Part shown: in pieces, positions 45,800 through 55,119 of the stretch | Layout: every line of letters starts with the position of its first letter | Numbering within the stretch: the first letter of the stretch is position 1 | Source of the DNA: Pandoraea sp. ASV26 | Lineage (GTDB): Bacteria > Pseudomonadota > Gammaproteobacteria > Burkholderiales > Burkholderiaceae | Assembly (NCBI RefSeq): GCF_016428915.1 | Contig: NZ_JAELTP010000016.1 | Coordinates: forward strand, 1-64,000 | Direction of reading: 5' to 3' | DNA length: 64,000 nt | Program-made: the position numbers and the translations under genes | The notes under the pieces: model-generated | Told to the model about the DNA's origin: nothing | The model's database searches: none | What the model saw: the letters and a program-made list of their open reading frames with translations, nothing else

Positions 45800-45861
45800 G
45801 TTGCTGGTTGTGGTGTCCTACGGCATCGCGACATAAACCGCACTAATTTAGGAGTAAATCG

Positions 45862-46410
45862 ATGAAGACTGTCGGCGACAAACTCGAAGCGTTCTCAGTA
45901 GAAGCTGCCAAGCCTGGTTTCAACAACCACGAAGAAAATGGCGTGTCGGCTTTCGAAACGATCACCGAAGCCTCGTTCCCGGGCAAGTGGAAGATCATTT
46001 ACTTCTACCCGAAGGATTTCACCTTCGTGTGCCCGACCGAAATCGTTGAGTTCGGCAAGCTGGCCAACGACTTCGCAGATCGTGACGCTGTTCTGCTGGG
46101 CGGTTCGGGCGACAACGAATTCGTGAAGCTGGCATGGCGCCGCGAGCACAAGGACCTGAACAAGCTGAACCACTACTCGTTCGGCGACACCACGGGTTCC
46201 CTGATCGACCAACTCGGCGTTCGTGACAAGCAAGCTGGCGTGGCCCTGCGTGCAACGTTCATCGTTGACCCGGACAACGTCATCCAGCACGTTTCGGTGA
46301 ACAACCTGAACGTCGGCCGTAACCCGGAAGAAGTGCTGCGTATTCTGGACGGCCTGCAAACCGACGAACTCTGCCCGTGCAACCGCGCGGTCGGCGGTGC
46401 AACGCTGTAA
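45862..46410 (+). CDS. ahpC: Alkyl hydroperoxide reductase AhpC (2-Cys peroxiredoxin)
   Basis: A 182-residue peroxiredoxin that reduces hydrogen and organic peroxides in the cytoplasm. The peroxidatic Cys57 lies in DFTFVCPTE; the C-terminal end has Cys171 and Cys173 (ELCPCN), the resolving region of the AhpD-dependent AhpC group. AGGAG lies before ATG 45862. AhpD follows 59 bases on, past a terminator, so AhpC is probably recycled by AhpD rather than AhpF. The promoter has an OxyR-like site. Confidence 0.97.
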   Translation: MKTVGDKLEAFSVEAAKPGFNNHEENGVSAFETITEASFPGKWKIIYFYPKDFTFVCPTEIVEFGKLANDFADRDAVLLGGSGDNEFVKLAWRREHKDLNKLNHYSFGDTTGSLIDQLGVRDKQAGVALRATFIVDPDNVIQHVSVNNLNVGRNPEEVLRILDGLQTDELCPCNRAVGGATL

Positions 46411-46422
46411 GCGTCGTCTCGA

Positions 46423-46444
46423 AGCCCGCGCAAGCGGGCTTTTT
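46423..46444 (+). terminator. Terminator between ahpC and ahpD
   Basis: AGCCCGC-GCAA-GCGGGCT followed by T5 (46440-46444). Being directly after ahpC, it would let ahpD be read only in part, giving more AhpC than AhpD. Confidence 0.85.
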
Positions 46445-46469
46445 CAGCCCAAAGCAATAGGAGAAATTT

Positions 46470-46997
46470 ATGGAATTCATCACCGCGATTAAGGCGCAGA
46501 TCCCTGACTACGCCAAGGACATTCGCCTGAACCTCGACGGCACGATCGCCCGCTCCTCGCTGGAAGGCAACGACGCCGTCGGTGTGGCCCTCGCAGCCGC
46601 TTTCGCGGCCAAGAGCCAGCCGATCATCAAGGCGATTCGCGAAGCCGGCGTACTGTCCCCCGAAGAGCTTGAAGGCGCGTTGACCGCCGCCGCGCTCATG
46701 GGCATGAACAACACGTGGTACCCGTATCTCGAGATGGCCGACAACGCCGAACTCAAGAACGAGAAAGCCCAACTCCGCATGAACGGCTATGCCACGCGCG
46801 GTGGCGTCGATCAGCGTCGCTTCGAGATGTACGCCCTGGCGGCGTCCATCGTCGGCAAGTGCCACTTCTGCGTGAAGTCGCACTATCACCTGCTCGCCGC
46901 CGAGCACGGCATGAGCACCGCGCAACTGCGTGACGTCGGCCGTATCGCCGCTGTCATCAACGCTGCCGCGCAGGTCCTCGCCGCCGAGGCCGCCTGA
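46470..46997 (+). CDS. ahpD: Alkylhydroperoxidase AhpD
   Basis: A 175-residue all-alpha disulfide reductase that recharges AhpC. Active-site Cys131-HF-Cys134 in KCHFCVKSHYH includes the proton-relay His. GGAG lies upstream of ATG 46470. It lies behind ahpC and its terminator, so it is probably expressed by read-through or a weak internal promoter. Confidence 0.95.
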   Translation: MEFITAIKAQIPDYAKDIRLNLDGTIARSSLEGNDAVGVALAAAFAAKSQPIIKAIREAGVLSPEELEGALTAAALMGMNNTWYPYLEMADNAELKNEKAQLRMNGYATRGGVDQRRFEMYALAASIVGKCHFCVKSHYHLLAAEHGMSTAQLRDVGRIAAVINAAAQVLAAEAA

Positions 46998-47026
46998 GTT
47001 TTAGTCTCAGCGCTGCCCTCAAGCAA

Positions 47027-47060
47027 AACGGCGCTACCGGGTTCGTCCGGTAGCGCCGTT
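47027..47060. terminator. Bidirectional terminator between ahpD and ispF
   Basis: AACGGCGCTACCGG at 47027-47040 and CCGGTAGCGCCGTT at 47047-47060 form a 14-bp stem with a six-base loop. The flanking A-rich and T-rich bases serve both convergent genes. Confidence 0.8.
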
Positions 47061-47083
47061 CTCGTTTTGCCTGCGGCCTGCGC

Positions 47084-47605
47084 TCAGCGCGCGATGAGCA
47101 ATGCCGCCGCCTGCGCTTCAATCCCTTCCTGACGGCCGAGATAGCCCAGCTTCTCGTTCGTCTTCGCCTTCACGTTCACCTGTCCGGCAGTGACGCCCAG
47201 CGCATCGGCAATCGATTGCGTCATCGCGGCAATATGCGGTGCGAGCTTCGGCGCCTGCGCAATCACCGTGCAGTCGACGTTGACGATCTCATAGCCATGC
47301 TCGCGCACACGACGCATTGCTTCCTTGAGCAGCACAACGCTGTTCGCCCCCTTGAACGTGGGGTCGGTGTCCGGAAAATGACGTCCGATATCGCCCAGCG
47401 CCGCCGCGCCGAGCACGGCATCGGTGATCGCGTGCAGCAGCACGTCGGCGTCCGAATGGCCCAGCAGGCCGCGCTCGAACGGAATGGTCACGCCACCCAT
47501 CACGAGCGGACGCCCCGGGACGAGGGCATGCACGTCGTAGCCCTGACCGATGCGGAGCTTGGACAACGTAGCGAGCGTGGAATTGGAAACAGCTTGTTCA
47601 GTCAT
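47084..47605 (-). CDS. ispF: 2-C-methyl-D-erythritol 2,4-cyclodiphosphate synthase
   Basis: A 173-residue enzyme of the MEP isoprenoid pathway that cyclises CDP-ME 2-phosphate with release of CMP. Metal ligands Asp24 and His26 lie in GQGYDVHAL, and a further His in [24 protein letters not shown] and [13 protein letters not shown] are family signatures. It follows ispD by 63 bases on the same strand, the normal ispDF order. Confidence 0.97.
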   Translation of the reverse strand: MTEQAVSNSTLATLSKLRIGQGYDVHALVPGRPLVMGGVTIPFERGLLGHSDADVLLHAITDAVLGAAALGDIGRHFPDTDPTFKGANSVVLLKEAMRRVREHGYEIVNVDCTVIAQAPKLAPHIAAMTQSIADALGVTAGQVNVKAKTNEKLGYLGRQEGIEAQAAALLIAR

Positions 47606-47668
47606 GGGAAGTCGCCAAATGCGAAAAAACGGTGCGTCAGATCGGTGCTGCCAATGCTCGCCGGACGT

Positions 47669-48391
47669 TCAGGCGGACTTGGCCGCACCGAGGAATGCCT
47701 CGGCGAGGGCGAAATCTTCGGGATACGTCACCTTGAAGTTGCGCAGGCTGCCGCGAACCAGCTTCGGCGCATGACCGATGCGTTCGATGGCGCTGGCCTC
47801 GTCGGTGACTTCGGCGCCGCAAGCGAGCGCGTCTTCCAGCGCCTGACGCAGCATGCCGAGGCGGAACATCTGGGGCGTCTGCGCCTGCCAGAGTCCGTCA
47901 CGCGACTCGGTCACCTGCACCGCCACCAGCCCGTCCTTCTCGCGCGGCGCCTGCTCACGCTTGAGCGTATCGGCCACGGGCAACGCCAGAATGCCGCCGA
48001 CCGGATCGTCACGCAACGCCTCGACGAGCGTACGAATCAGCGCCGGGGTGATGCCGGGACGCGCCGCGTCATGCACGAGCACCCAGTCGCTGTCCTGCGC
48101 CCCGAATTCGGTGAGCGCTTGCAGGCCACCCAGCACGGACGCATGGCGCGACGGGCCGCCACAGCGGCGCACTGCGAAACGCAGCGTGCCAAAGCGCCGC
48201 CCGTCGAAATGATCGTCGTCGGGCGCCAGCACCAGCACGGTCTGAGCGAACTCGGAACAGGCGTCGAACGCGGCGAGCGCATAGTGAAGCATGGCACGTC
48301 CGCCGACGCTCCGGTATTGCTTGGGCACGTCGGCCCCGGCGCGTACGCCGGCCCCGGCACACGGGATGACGGCAAAAAGTCGGTCGCTCAC
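47669..48391 (-). CDS. ispD: 2-C-methyl-D-erythritol 4-phosphate cytidylyltransferase
   Basis: A 240-residue MEP-pathway enzyme that joins MEP to CTP. The nucleotide-binding start [25 protein letters not shown] (Gly-rich loop, Lys), [15 protein letters not shown] and [15 protein letters not shown] are diagnostic. The start is GTG 48391. It heads the ispDF pair and is divergent to mfd, sharing a 108-base control region. Confidence 0.96.
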   Translation of the reverse strand: MSDRLFAVIPCAGAGVRAGADVPKQYRSVGGRAMLHYALAAFDACSEFAQTVLVLAPDDDHFDGRRFGTLRFAVRRCGGPSRHASVLGGLQALTEFGAQDSDWVLVHDAARPGITPALIRTLVEALRDDPVGGILALPVADTLKREQAPREKDGLVAVQVTESRDGLWQAQTPQMFRLGMLRQALEDALACGAEVTDEASAIERIGHAPKLVRGSLRNFKVTYPEDFALAEAFLGAAKSA

Positions 48392-48499
48392 GATAAAACG
48401 CAGGTAAGGGTAAAGCAGGGATTTTATAATAGACGCTGACTGTCACGGGGCCCCATGCGAATGGAGCCTCGTGCTTTGCCATTTCTGCAACGCTTTCCT

Positions 48500-51400
48500 A
48501 TGTCCTCCGCCAACGCCATATCCCGTAGTACCGTGCCTGTGCCGCTCGTGAAAGCGGGACAGCGTTACGCTTTTGCCGGCTCGCACGCGTCCAGCGATGC
48601 CCTGCTCATTGCCCGCTATTTCGAAGAGAACCGTGAGCGCGTGCCGCTGCTCGCCGTCGTGTGCGCGCAGGCCACCGATGCCCTGCGCTTGCAGCAGGAG
48701 CTGAAGTGGTTTGCGCCCGAGGCGCGCGTGCGGCTGCTGCCCGATTGGGAGACGTTGCCCTACGACACTTTCTCACCACACCAGGATCTCGTCTCCGAAC
48801 GACTGGCGACCCTGCACGATCTCGGCGAGAAACGCTGCGACATCGTGCTGGTGCCCGCGACCACTGCGCTGTATCGCATGGCCCCGGCGAGCTTCATGGC
48901 GGCCTATACGTTCTTCTTCACGCAGGGCGAACGTCTCGACGAAGCGCGACTAAAGTCGCAACTCACACTCGCGGGCTACGAGCACGTGAGTCAGGTGATG
49001 CGTCCTGGCGAGTACTGCGTACGCGGGGGCCTGATCGATCTCTACCCGATGGGCTCGGCACTGCCCTATCGTCTCGATCTGTTCGACGACACGGTCGACA
49101 GCATTCGTGCGTTCGACCCCGATACGCAGCGCAGCCTGTATCCGGTAAAGGAGGTCCGCCTGCTGCCGGGGCGTGAATTCCCGTTCGACGAACCCGCGCG
49201 CACGGCGTTTCGCGGCCGCTGGCGCGAGGTCTTCGAAGGCGATCCGAGCCGCAGCCCGGTCTACAAGGACATCGGCAGCGGCGTGCCGTCGGCAGGCATC
49301 GAGTATTACCTGCCGCTGTTCTTCGAAGAAACGGCCACCCTGTTCCACTACCTGCCCGCCGACGCCCAATTGGTATTCGTGGGCGATCTCGACGCGGCCA
49401 TTCACCGCTTCTGGAACGACACGCGCCAGCGCTACAACTTCCTGTCGCACGATCGTGAGCGTCCGGTGCTGCCGCCGGAGCAACTGTTCCTGCTCGATCA
49501 GGACTTCTTCACGCTGGCCAAGCCGTTCGCACGCCTGACACTGCCCATGCCGGGCGACGGCAGTTGGGCCGTTTCGCTGCCGCCGCTGGCCGTCAACCGC
49601 CGCGCCGACGACCCGCTCGCCGCGCTGCGCGCCTATCTGGCCCGCACGCCGGCGCGTGTGCTGCTATGCGCCGATTCGGCCGGCCGCCGCGAAACGCTGC
49701 TGCAACTGCTGCATGACAACGATCTGCGCCCGTCGACGGTCGAGTCGCTCGACGACTTCCTGACGGCCGATACGCGCTTCGCCATCGGTGTCGCCCCGCT
49801 GGCCGCCGGCTTCCTGCTGCCGTCGGAAGACCTCGCGTTCATCACCGAAAACGAGCTTTACGAAGGACTCGCCCGGCGCGTCGGCAAGCGTCGCCAGGAA
49901 CAGGCAACGTCGGTCGATTCGATGGTGCGCGATCTTGCCGAACTCAAGATCGGCGACCCGGTCGTTCACAGCCAGCACGGCATCGGACGCTATCAGGGCC
50001 TCGTGAGCATGGACCTCGGCGAAGGCGAGACCGAATTCCTGCATCTCGAATACTCGGGCAACAGCAAACTGTACGTGCCCGTCTCGCAGTTGCATCTGAT
50101 CTCGCGCTACAGCGGCGCCGATCCCGACACCGCACCCCTGCACTCGCTGGGCTCGGGCCAATGGGAGAAGGCCAAACGCAAGGCCGCGCAGCAGATACGC
50201 GATACGGCGGCCGAGTTGCTCAACCTTTACGCCCGCCGCGCCGCGCGCTCGGGCTACGCCTTCGAACTGTCGCCGCGCGACTACGAGAAGTTCGCCGACA
50301 GCTTCGGCTTCGAGGAAACGCCGGATCAGGCCGCGGCCATTGCCGCCGTCATGAGCGACATGACGAGTGGCCGGCCGATGGACCGTCTGGTATGCGGCGA
50401 CGTCGGCTTCGGCAAGACCGAGGTAGCCCTGCGCGCAGCATTCATTGCCGTGCTCGACGGCAAGCAGGTCGCGCTGCTCGCGCCGACCACCCTGCTCGCC
50501 GAGCAGCACGCGCAGACGTTCTCCGATCGCTTCGCCGACTGGCCGGTGCGCATCGCCGAGCTGTCTCGCTTCAAGACCACGAAGGAAGTGAACGCGAGCG
50601 TGAAGGCGATCAACGAGGGACAGGTCGACATCGTAATCGGCACGCACAAGCTGCTCTCGAACGACATCCAGTTCCAACGCCTGGGCCTCGTCATCATCGA
50701 CGAAGAACACCGCTTCGGTGTGCGCCAGAAGGAAGCCCTCAAGGCACTGCGTGCGGAAGTGGACGTGCTCACGCTGACCGCCACCCCGATTCCACGCACG
50801 CTGGGCATGGCCCTCGAAGGGTTGCGCGACTTCTCGGTCATCGCCACCGCGCCGCAGAAGCGTCTGGCCATCAAGACCTTCGTGCGCCGCGAGGAAGATG
50901 GCGTGATTCGCGAAGCCATGCTGCGCGAGCTCAAGCGCGGCGGGCAGGTGTATTTCCTGCATAACGAAGTCGAGACGATCGAGAATCGCAAGGCGCAGTT
51001 GGAAGCGCTGGTGCCCGAGGCCCGCATCGTGGTCGCGCACGGGCAAATGCACGAACGCGATCTCGAGCGCGTGATGCGCGATTTCGTGACGCAACGCGCC
51101 AACGTGCTGCTGTGCACGACCATCATCGAGACCGGTATCGACGTGCCGACCGCCAACACCATCCTGATGCATCGCGCGGACAAGTTCGGCCTTGCGCAGT
51201 TGCACCAGTTGCGTGGCCGCGTGGGACGCTCGCACCATCAGGCCTACGCCTATCTGCTCGTGCACGATCCGAAGGCGCTGACCAAGCAGGCGCAACGCCG
51301 TCTCGAAGCGATTCAGCAGATGGAAGAACTCGGCGCAGGCTTCTACCTCGCCATGCACGACCTAGAGATTCGCGGCGCCGGCGAAGTGCTGGGCGACAAG

Positions 51401-51964
51401 CAATCGGGCGAAATCCACGAGATCGGCTTCCAGCTCTACACCGACATGCTTGCTGATGCCGTGAACGCGCTCAAGGCGGGGCGCGAACCGGATCTCACCG
51501 CCCCCCTCGCGGCGACCACCGAGATCAATCTGCATGTGCCCGCCATTCTGCCCAGCGATTACTGCGGCGACGTGCAGGAGCGTCTCTCGCTCTACAAGCG
51601 GCTTGCGAACGGCACCCACCCCGACGCCATCGACACGACGCAGGAAGAACTTGTCGACCGCTTCGGCAAGCTGCCGCAACAAGCGCAGGCGCTGATCGAG
51701 ACACACCGCCTGCGGCTGCTGGCCAAGCCGTTGGGCATCGTCAAGATCGATGCGAGCGAAGAGGCCATCGCCCTGCAATTCGAGCCGACGCCCGCCGTCG
51801 ACCCGATGCGCATTATCGAGCTGGTGCAGAAGCATCGCCACATCAAGCTCGCCGGACAGGACAAGCTGCGCATCGAAGTGAAACACGCAGAACTGACCGA
51901 TCGCGTACGCGCGATCAAGGAGACACTACGCGCCCTCGGCGCACCGGGGGCGAAAGCCGCCTGA
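48500..51964 (+). CDS. mfd: Transcription-repair coupling factor Mfd
   Basis: An 1154-residue ATP-dependent translocase that displaces stalled RNA polymerase and recruits UvrA. The UvrB-homology region is at about 15-340, the RNA-polymerase-interacting domain at about 485-560 (GDPVVHSQHGIGRYQGL), and the helicase modules have Walker A GDVGFGKTEVA, DEEHRFG, TATPIPRTL and QLRGRVGRS. The C-terminal D7 domain follows. ATG 48500 has no clear Shine-Dalgarno; an ATG at 48455 is the alternative. Confidence 0.97.
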   Translation: MSSANAISRSTVPVPLVKAGQRYAFAGSHASSDALLIARYFEENRERVPLLAVVCAQATDALRLQQELKWFAPEARVRLLPDWETLPYDTFSPHQDLVSERLATLHDLGEKRCDIVLVPATTALYRMAPASFMAAYTFFFTQGERLDEARLKSQLTLAGYEHVSQVMRPGEYCVRGGLIDLYPMGSALPYRLDLFDDTVDSIRAFDPDTQRSLYPVKEVRLLPGREFPFDEPARTAFRGRWREVFEGDPSRSPVYKDIGSGVPSAGIEYYLPLFFEETATLFHYLPADAQLVFVGDLDAAIHRFWNDTRQRYNFLSHDRERPVLPPEQLFLLDQDFFTLAKPFARLTLPMPGDGSWAVSLPPLAVNRRADDPLAALRAYLARTPARVLLCADSAGRRETLLQLLHDNDLRPSTVESLDDFLTADTRFAIGVAPLAAGFLLPSEDLAFITENELYEGLARRVGKRRQEQATSVDSMVRDLAELKIGDPVVHSQHGIGRYQGLVSMDLGEGETEFLHLEYSGNSKLYVPVSQLHLISRYSGADPDTAPLHSLGSGQWEKAKRKAAQQIRDTAAELLNLYARRAARSGYAFELSPRDYEKFADSFGFEETPDQAAAIAAVMSDMTSGRPMDRLVCGDVGFGKTEVALRAAFIAVLDGKQVALLAPTTLLAEQHAQTFSDRFADWPVRIAELSRFKTTKEVNASVKAINEGQVDIVIGTHKLLSNDIQFQRLGLVIIDEEHRFGVRQKEALKALRAEVDVLTLTATPIPRTLGMALEGLRDFSVIATAPQKRLAIKTFVRREEDGVIREAMLRELKRGGQVYFLHNEVETIENRKAQLEALVPEARIVVAHGQMHERDLERVMRDFVTQRANVLLCTTIIETGIDVPTANTILMHRADKFGLAQLHQLRGRVGRSHHQAYAYLLVHDPKALTKQAQRRLEAIQQMEELGAGFYLAMHDLEIRGAGEVLGDKQSGEIHEIGFQLYTDMLADAVNALKAGREPDLTAPLAATTEINLHVPAILPSDYCGDVQERLSLYKRLANGTHPDAIDTTQEELVDRFGKLPQQAQALIETHRLRLLAKPLGIVKIDASEEAIALQFEPTPAVDPMRIIELVQKHRHIKLAGQDKLRIEVKHAELTDRVRAIKETLRALGAPGAKAA

Positions 51965-52204
51965 TACGTTTTTACCCGACATGCGGTGACGCACCGAGGC
52001 GCCCGAAAAACGAAAAGCACCTCGGCATTCGTGCGCACCGCCACAATTTGAGCCGTTCGTCGTGCCGGCGCGCTCGGGCAAACCCCAATCCGGCACGGCA
52101 ATTCCCGCGAAGCAGGAATGGTTGTTTTCGCAACATTTTACATCTAAATTATTTTTGAGTACCATTTCCTGGTACGTTTGACTGGAAGATTCCCGGAGAT
52201 TCGA

Positions 52205-53422
52205 ATGACAAGTGCTTCCCCCCAAGCCATCGCGCCGCAAGCCGCCAACGAGGCCCAGCCGGCATCGCTCGATTGGATCACGAAGCTGGTCAGCATCGAC
52301 ACCACCAGCCGTGAATCGAACCTCGGCCTGATCGAGACGGTGCGCGACAGCCTCAAGCAGTCGGGTGTCGAGCCCTGGCTGTCGTATGACGCCACCAAGC
52401 GCAAGGCCAATCTGTTCGTGACGCTGCCCGCCGCCGACGGCAACACCCAGGGCGGTATCGTGCTCTCGGGCCACACCGACGTGGTGCCGGTCGACGGCCA
52501 GCCGTGGGACACCGATCCGTTCAAGCCGGTGGTGCGCGACGGCAACCTGTACGGCCGTGGCACCTGCGACATGAAGGGCTTCATCGGCTCGGTCATGACG
52601 ATGCTGCCGGAAATGCGCGACGCCAAGCTCAAGACGCCGTTCCATTTCGCGTTCTCGTATGACGAGGAAATCGGCTGCGTAGGCGCCCCGGTGATGCTGG
52701 CCGAGTTGCGCGAGCGCGGCATTCGCCCGGACGGTTGCATCGTCGGCGAGCCGACGAGCATGCGCGTGATCGTCGCCCACAAGGGCATCAACGCCTATCA
52801 GTGCTGTGTACGGGGTCATGCGGCCCACTCGTCGCTCACGCCGAAGGGCTCGAACGCGATCGAGTACGCCGCGCGCCTGATCTGCTACATCCGCGATCTG
52901 GCCGATCACTTCAAGCAAAACGGCCCGTTCGACGAGTTGTTCGACGTGCCGTTCACCACGGCGCAGACCGGCACGATCTCGGGCGGCATCGCGCTCAACA
53001 CGATTCCCGCGCTGTGCGAGTTCGTCTTCGAATACCGCAACCTGCCGGGCGTGGACGCCGACAGCATCTTCCAACGCATTCAGCAGTACGCGCTGGACGA
53101 ACTGGTGCCGAAGATGCAGAAGGAGCATCCGAACGCCGGCATCGAGTTCAAGAAGATTGCCGCCGCCCCGGCGCTGGACGCCTCGGAGCAGGACGCCATC
53201 ACACAACTCGTGCGCGCCCTGACCAAGGACACAGACAAGCGCAAGGTCGCCTATGGCACCGAAGCCGGTCAGTTCCAACTCGCGGGCGTGCCGTCGATCG
53301 TGTGCGGCCCGGGCAATATCGAGCAAGCGCACAAGCCCAACGAGTTCGTGTCGCTCGAGCAGATCGCGCAGTGCGAGTCGTTCCTGCGCAAGCTGATTCG
53401 CAGCAACACCGTCGACGCCTGA
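52205..53422 (+). CDS. argE: Acetylornithine deacetylase
   Basis: A 405-residue M20-family zinc hydrolase that releases ornithine from N-acetylornithine in arginine synthesis. Zinc ligands are visible: His in SGHTDVVPVDGQPW, Asp in RGTCDMKGF, and Glu in FSYDEEIGCVG; the dimerisation insert runs from about 185 to 300. GGAG precedes ATG 52205. Deacetylation of related N-acyl amino acids cannot be excluded from sequence. Confidence 0.9.
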   Translation: MTSASPQAIAPQAANEAQPASLDWITKLVSIDTTSRESNLGLIETVRDSLKQSGVEPWLSYDATKRKANLFVTLPAADGNTQGGIVLSGHTDVVPVDGQPWDTDPFKPVVRDGNLYGRGTCDMKGFIGSVMTMLPEMRDAKLKTPFHFAFSYDEEIGCVGAPVMLAELRERGIRPDGCIVGEPTSMRVIVAHKGINAYQCCVRGHAAHSSLTPKGSNAIEYAARLICYIRDLADHFKQNGPFDELFDVPFTTAQTGTISGGIALNTIPALCEFVFEYRNLPGVDADSIFQRIQQYALDELVPKMQKEHPNAGIEFKKIAAAPALDASEQDAITQLVRALTKDTDKRKVAYGTEAGQFQLAGVPSIVCGPGNIEQAHKPNEFVSLEQIAQCESFLRKLIRSNTVDA

Positions 53423-53732
53423 GCTAACGCCTGAATGACTTCAGGCTTCGGAACAGCGCATCGACTGTCGTTCTACCGGGCCGTATTCCGCTAGCGGGAT
53501 GCGGCCCGTTGCCATGGTGGCGCCGATACGGCGTGCGCGACGCGCCACCTTAGTGCATGACCTGCATGACCCGCTTCACACGCTTCACACGCTTCACACG
53601 CTTCACACGCTTCACACGCTTCACCGGCACTACTTAACACGCAGTCACAGACGCCCATCGCAAAGGCGCACAGGACAGCCCTCCGCAAGACAACAAAGCA
53701 CATACGCCGCACAGGTATTGGAGATCTCGCCC
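53423..53732. other. Intergenic region with hairpins and a 9-bp tandem repeat
   Basis: About 310 bases. A GCCTGAA-TGAC-TTCAGGC hairpin (53429-53446) follows argE, and a longer imperfect GC hairpin lies near 53479-53508. The tandem repeat is listed separately. Confidence 0.5.
53574..53624 (+). repeat. 9-bp tandem repeat (five full copies and a partial sixth)
   Basis: CTTCACACG repeated five times perfectly at 53574-53618, then CTTCAC. It lies about 110 bases upstream of the transporter start, in its leader or promoter region. It is not a CRISPR array because there are no spacers. Confidence 0.9.
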
Positions 53733-55019
53733 ATGAGCGAAAGCGCAGCCCGCAACGCGACGGCCCCGGCCGCACGCACCACCCCGCACGCCTGGCGTGT
53801 GATCGTATCGGCCTCCATCGGCAACGCCCTCGAGTGGTTCGATCTCGTGGTGTACGGCTTCTTTGCCGTGACCATCGCGAAACTGTTCTTCCCGACCGGC
53901 AACGACACGGTGTCGCTGCTGCTCACGCTTGGCACGTTCGGCGTGTCGTTCTTCATGCGCCCACTCGGCGCTATCGTGATCGGCGCCTACGCCGACCGCG
54001 CGGGTCGTAAAGCGGCGCTCACGCTGTCGATTCTGCTCATGATGGTCGGCACGCTGCTCATCGCGCTCATGCCGACGTACGCGACCATCGGCGTGCTGGC
54101 CCCCGTGGGCATCGTCATTGCCCGCATGGTGCAGGGCTTCTCCGCCGGCGGAGAGTTCGGCAGCGCCACGGCGTTCCTCGCCGAACACGCGCCGCAACGT
54201 CGTGGATTCTTCTCGAGCTGGCAAGTGGCCTCGCAAGGGCTCACCACGCTGCTCGCCGCCGGCTTCGGCGCGCTGCTCACCGGCAATCTGTCGCCGGAAG
54301 CCATGGCGTCGTGGGGCTGGCGTGTGCCGTTCCTGTTCGGCTTGTTGATCGGCCCGGTGGCTTATTACATTCGCCGCCGTCTGGACGAGACGCCCGAATT
54401 CCTCGACATCGAGCCCACCCAAAGCCCGCTGCGCGATACGTTCACCGACCAGAAGGAGCGCCTGCTGCTCGCCATCGGCGTGGTCGTGATGGCCACCGTG
54501 GCGACCTATCTGGTGCTCTACATGCCGACGTACGCCGTCAAGCAACTGGGGCTGCCGTCGTCGGCCGCGTTCTCGGCCGTGCTGCTCACGGGTGTCGTGC
54601 AACTGATCGTGGCGCCCATCGTGGGCCACTGGTCGGATACCCACGGCCGGATCAAGCCGATGCTCGCCGCCGCCGTGGCGCTGCTGGTGCTCGTCTACCC
54701 CATGTTCCGCTTCCTCGATGCGAACCCGACGTTCGGCTCGCTGATGGTGTTCCAGATCGTGCTCGGCCTGCTGATGACGACGTACTTCGGCGCCCTGCCC
54801 GCCCTGCTCACCGAACTGTTCCCGGTGCAAGTGCGCACCACCGGCCTCTCGCTCGGCTATAACATTGCCGCCACTGTGTTCGGTGGCTTCGCACCGTTTA
54901 TCATCACGTGGCTCATTGGTGCGACCGGCAACAAGCTCGCACCGAGCTTCTATCTGATTTTCGCTGCCGTCATCAGCATTACCGCGCTGCTGCGCACGCG
55001 CAAGCTCGGCCTGCGCTGA
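53733..55019 (+). CDS. MHS-family (MFS) organic-acid/amino-acid transporter
   Basis: A 428-residue 12-helix transporter of the metabolite:H+ symporter branch. The opening IVSASIGNALEWFDLVVYGFFAVTIAKLFFP is a strong signature of this branch, as are GAYADRAGRKAAL (loop 2-3) and MVQGFSAGGEFGSATAFLAEHAP. Substrates in the branch include proline, citrate, ketoglutarate and shikimate. It leads the catabolic cluster, so an amino acid or derivative is likely. Confidence 0.93.
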   Translation: MSESAARNATAPAARTTPHAWRVIVSASIGNALEWFDLVVYGFFAVTIAKLFFPTGNDTVSLLLTLGTFGVSFFMRPLGAIVIGAYADRAGRKAALTLSILLMMVGTLLIALMPTYATIGVLAPVGIVIARMVQGFSAGGEFGSATAFLAEHAPQRRGFFSSWQVASQGLTTLLAAGFGALLTGNLSPEAMASWGWRVPFLFGLLIGPVAYYIRRRLDETPEFLDIEPTQSPLRDTFTDQKERLLLAIGVVVMATVATYLVLYMPTYAVKQLGLPSSAAFSAVLLTGVVQLIVAPIVGHWSDTHGRIKPMLAAAVALLVLVYPMFRFLDANPTFGSLMVFQIVLGLLMTTYFGALPALLTELFPVQVRTTGLSLGYNIAATVFGGFAPFIITWLIGATGNKLAPSFYLIFAAVISITALLRTRKLGLR

Positions 55020-55119
55020 GCCCGGCGAACGCTACGCGGCCAAGCCACGGCAGGCGCGCACACCCGCTCACCGGTGTGCGCGCGTGCCGGCATTCCACGA
55101 CTACGGAGACAAAGTCCAA

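Noticed and set aside
49664-51358. 564-codon minus-strand frame
   Set aside because: Antisense to mfd, whose motifs are intact on the plus strand.
51926-53332. 468-codon minus-strand frame
   Set aside because: Covers argE in reverse; argE has all zinc ligands.
53574-53624. Possible CRISPR array
   Set aside because: Perfect head-to-tail 9-bp units without spacers; it is a simple tandem repeat.
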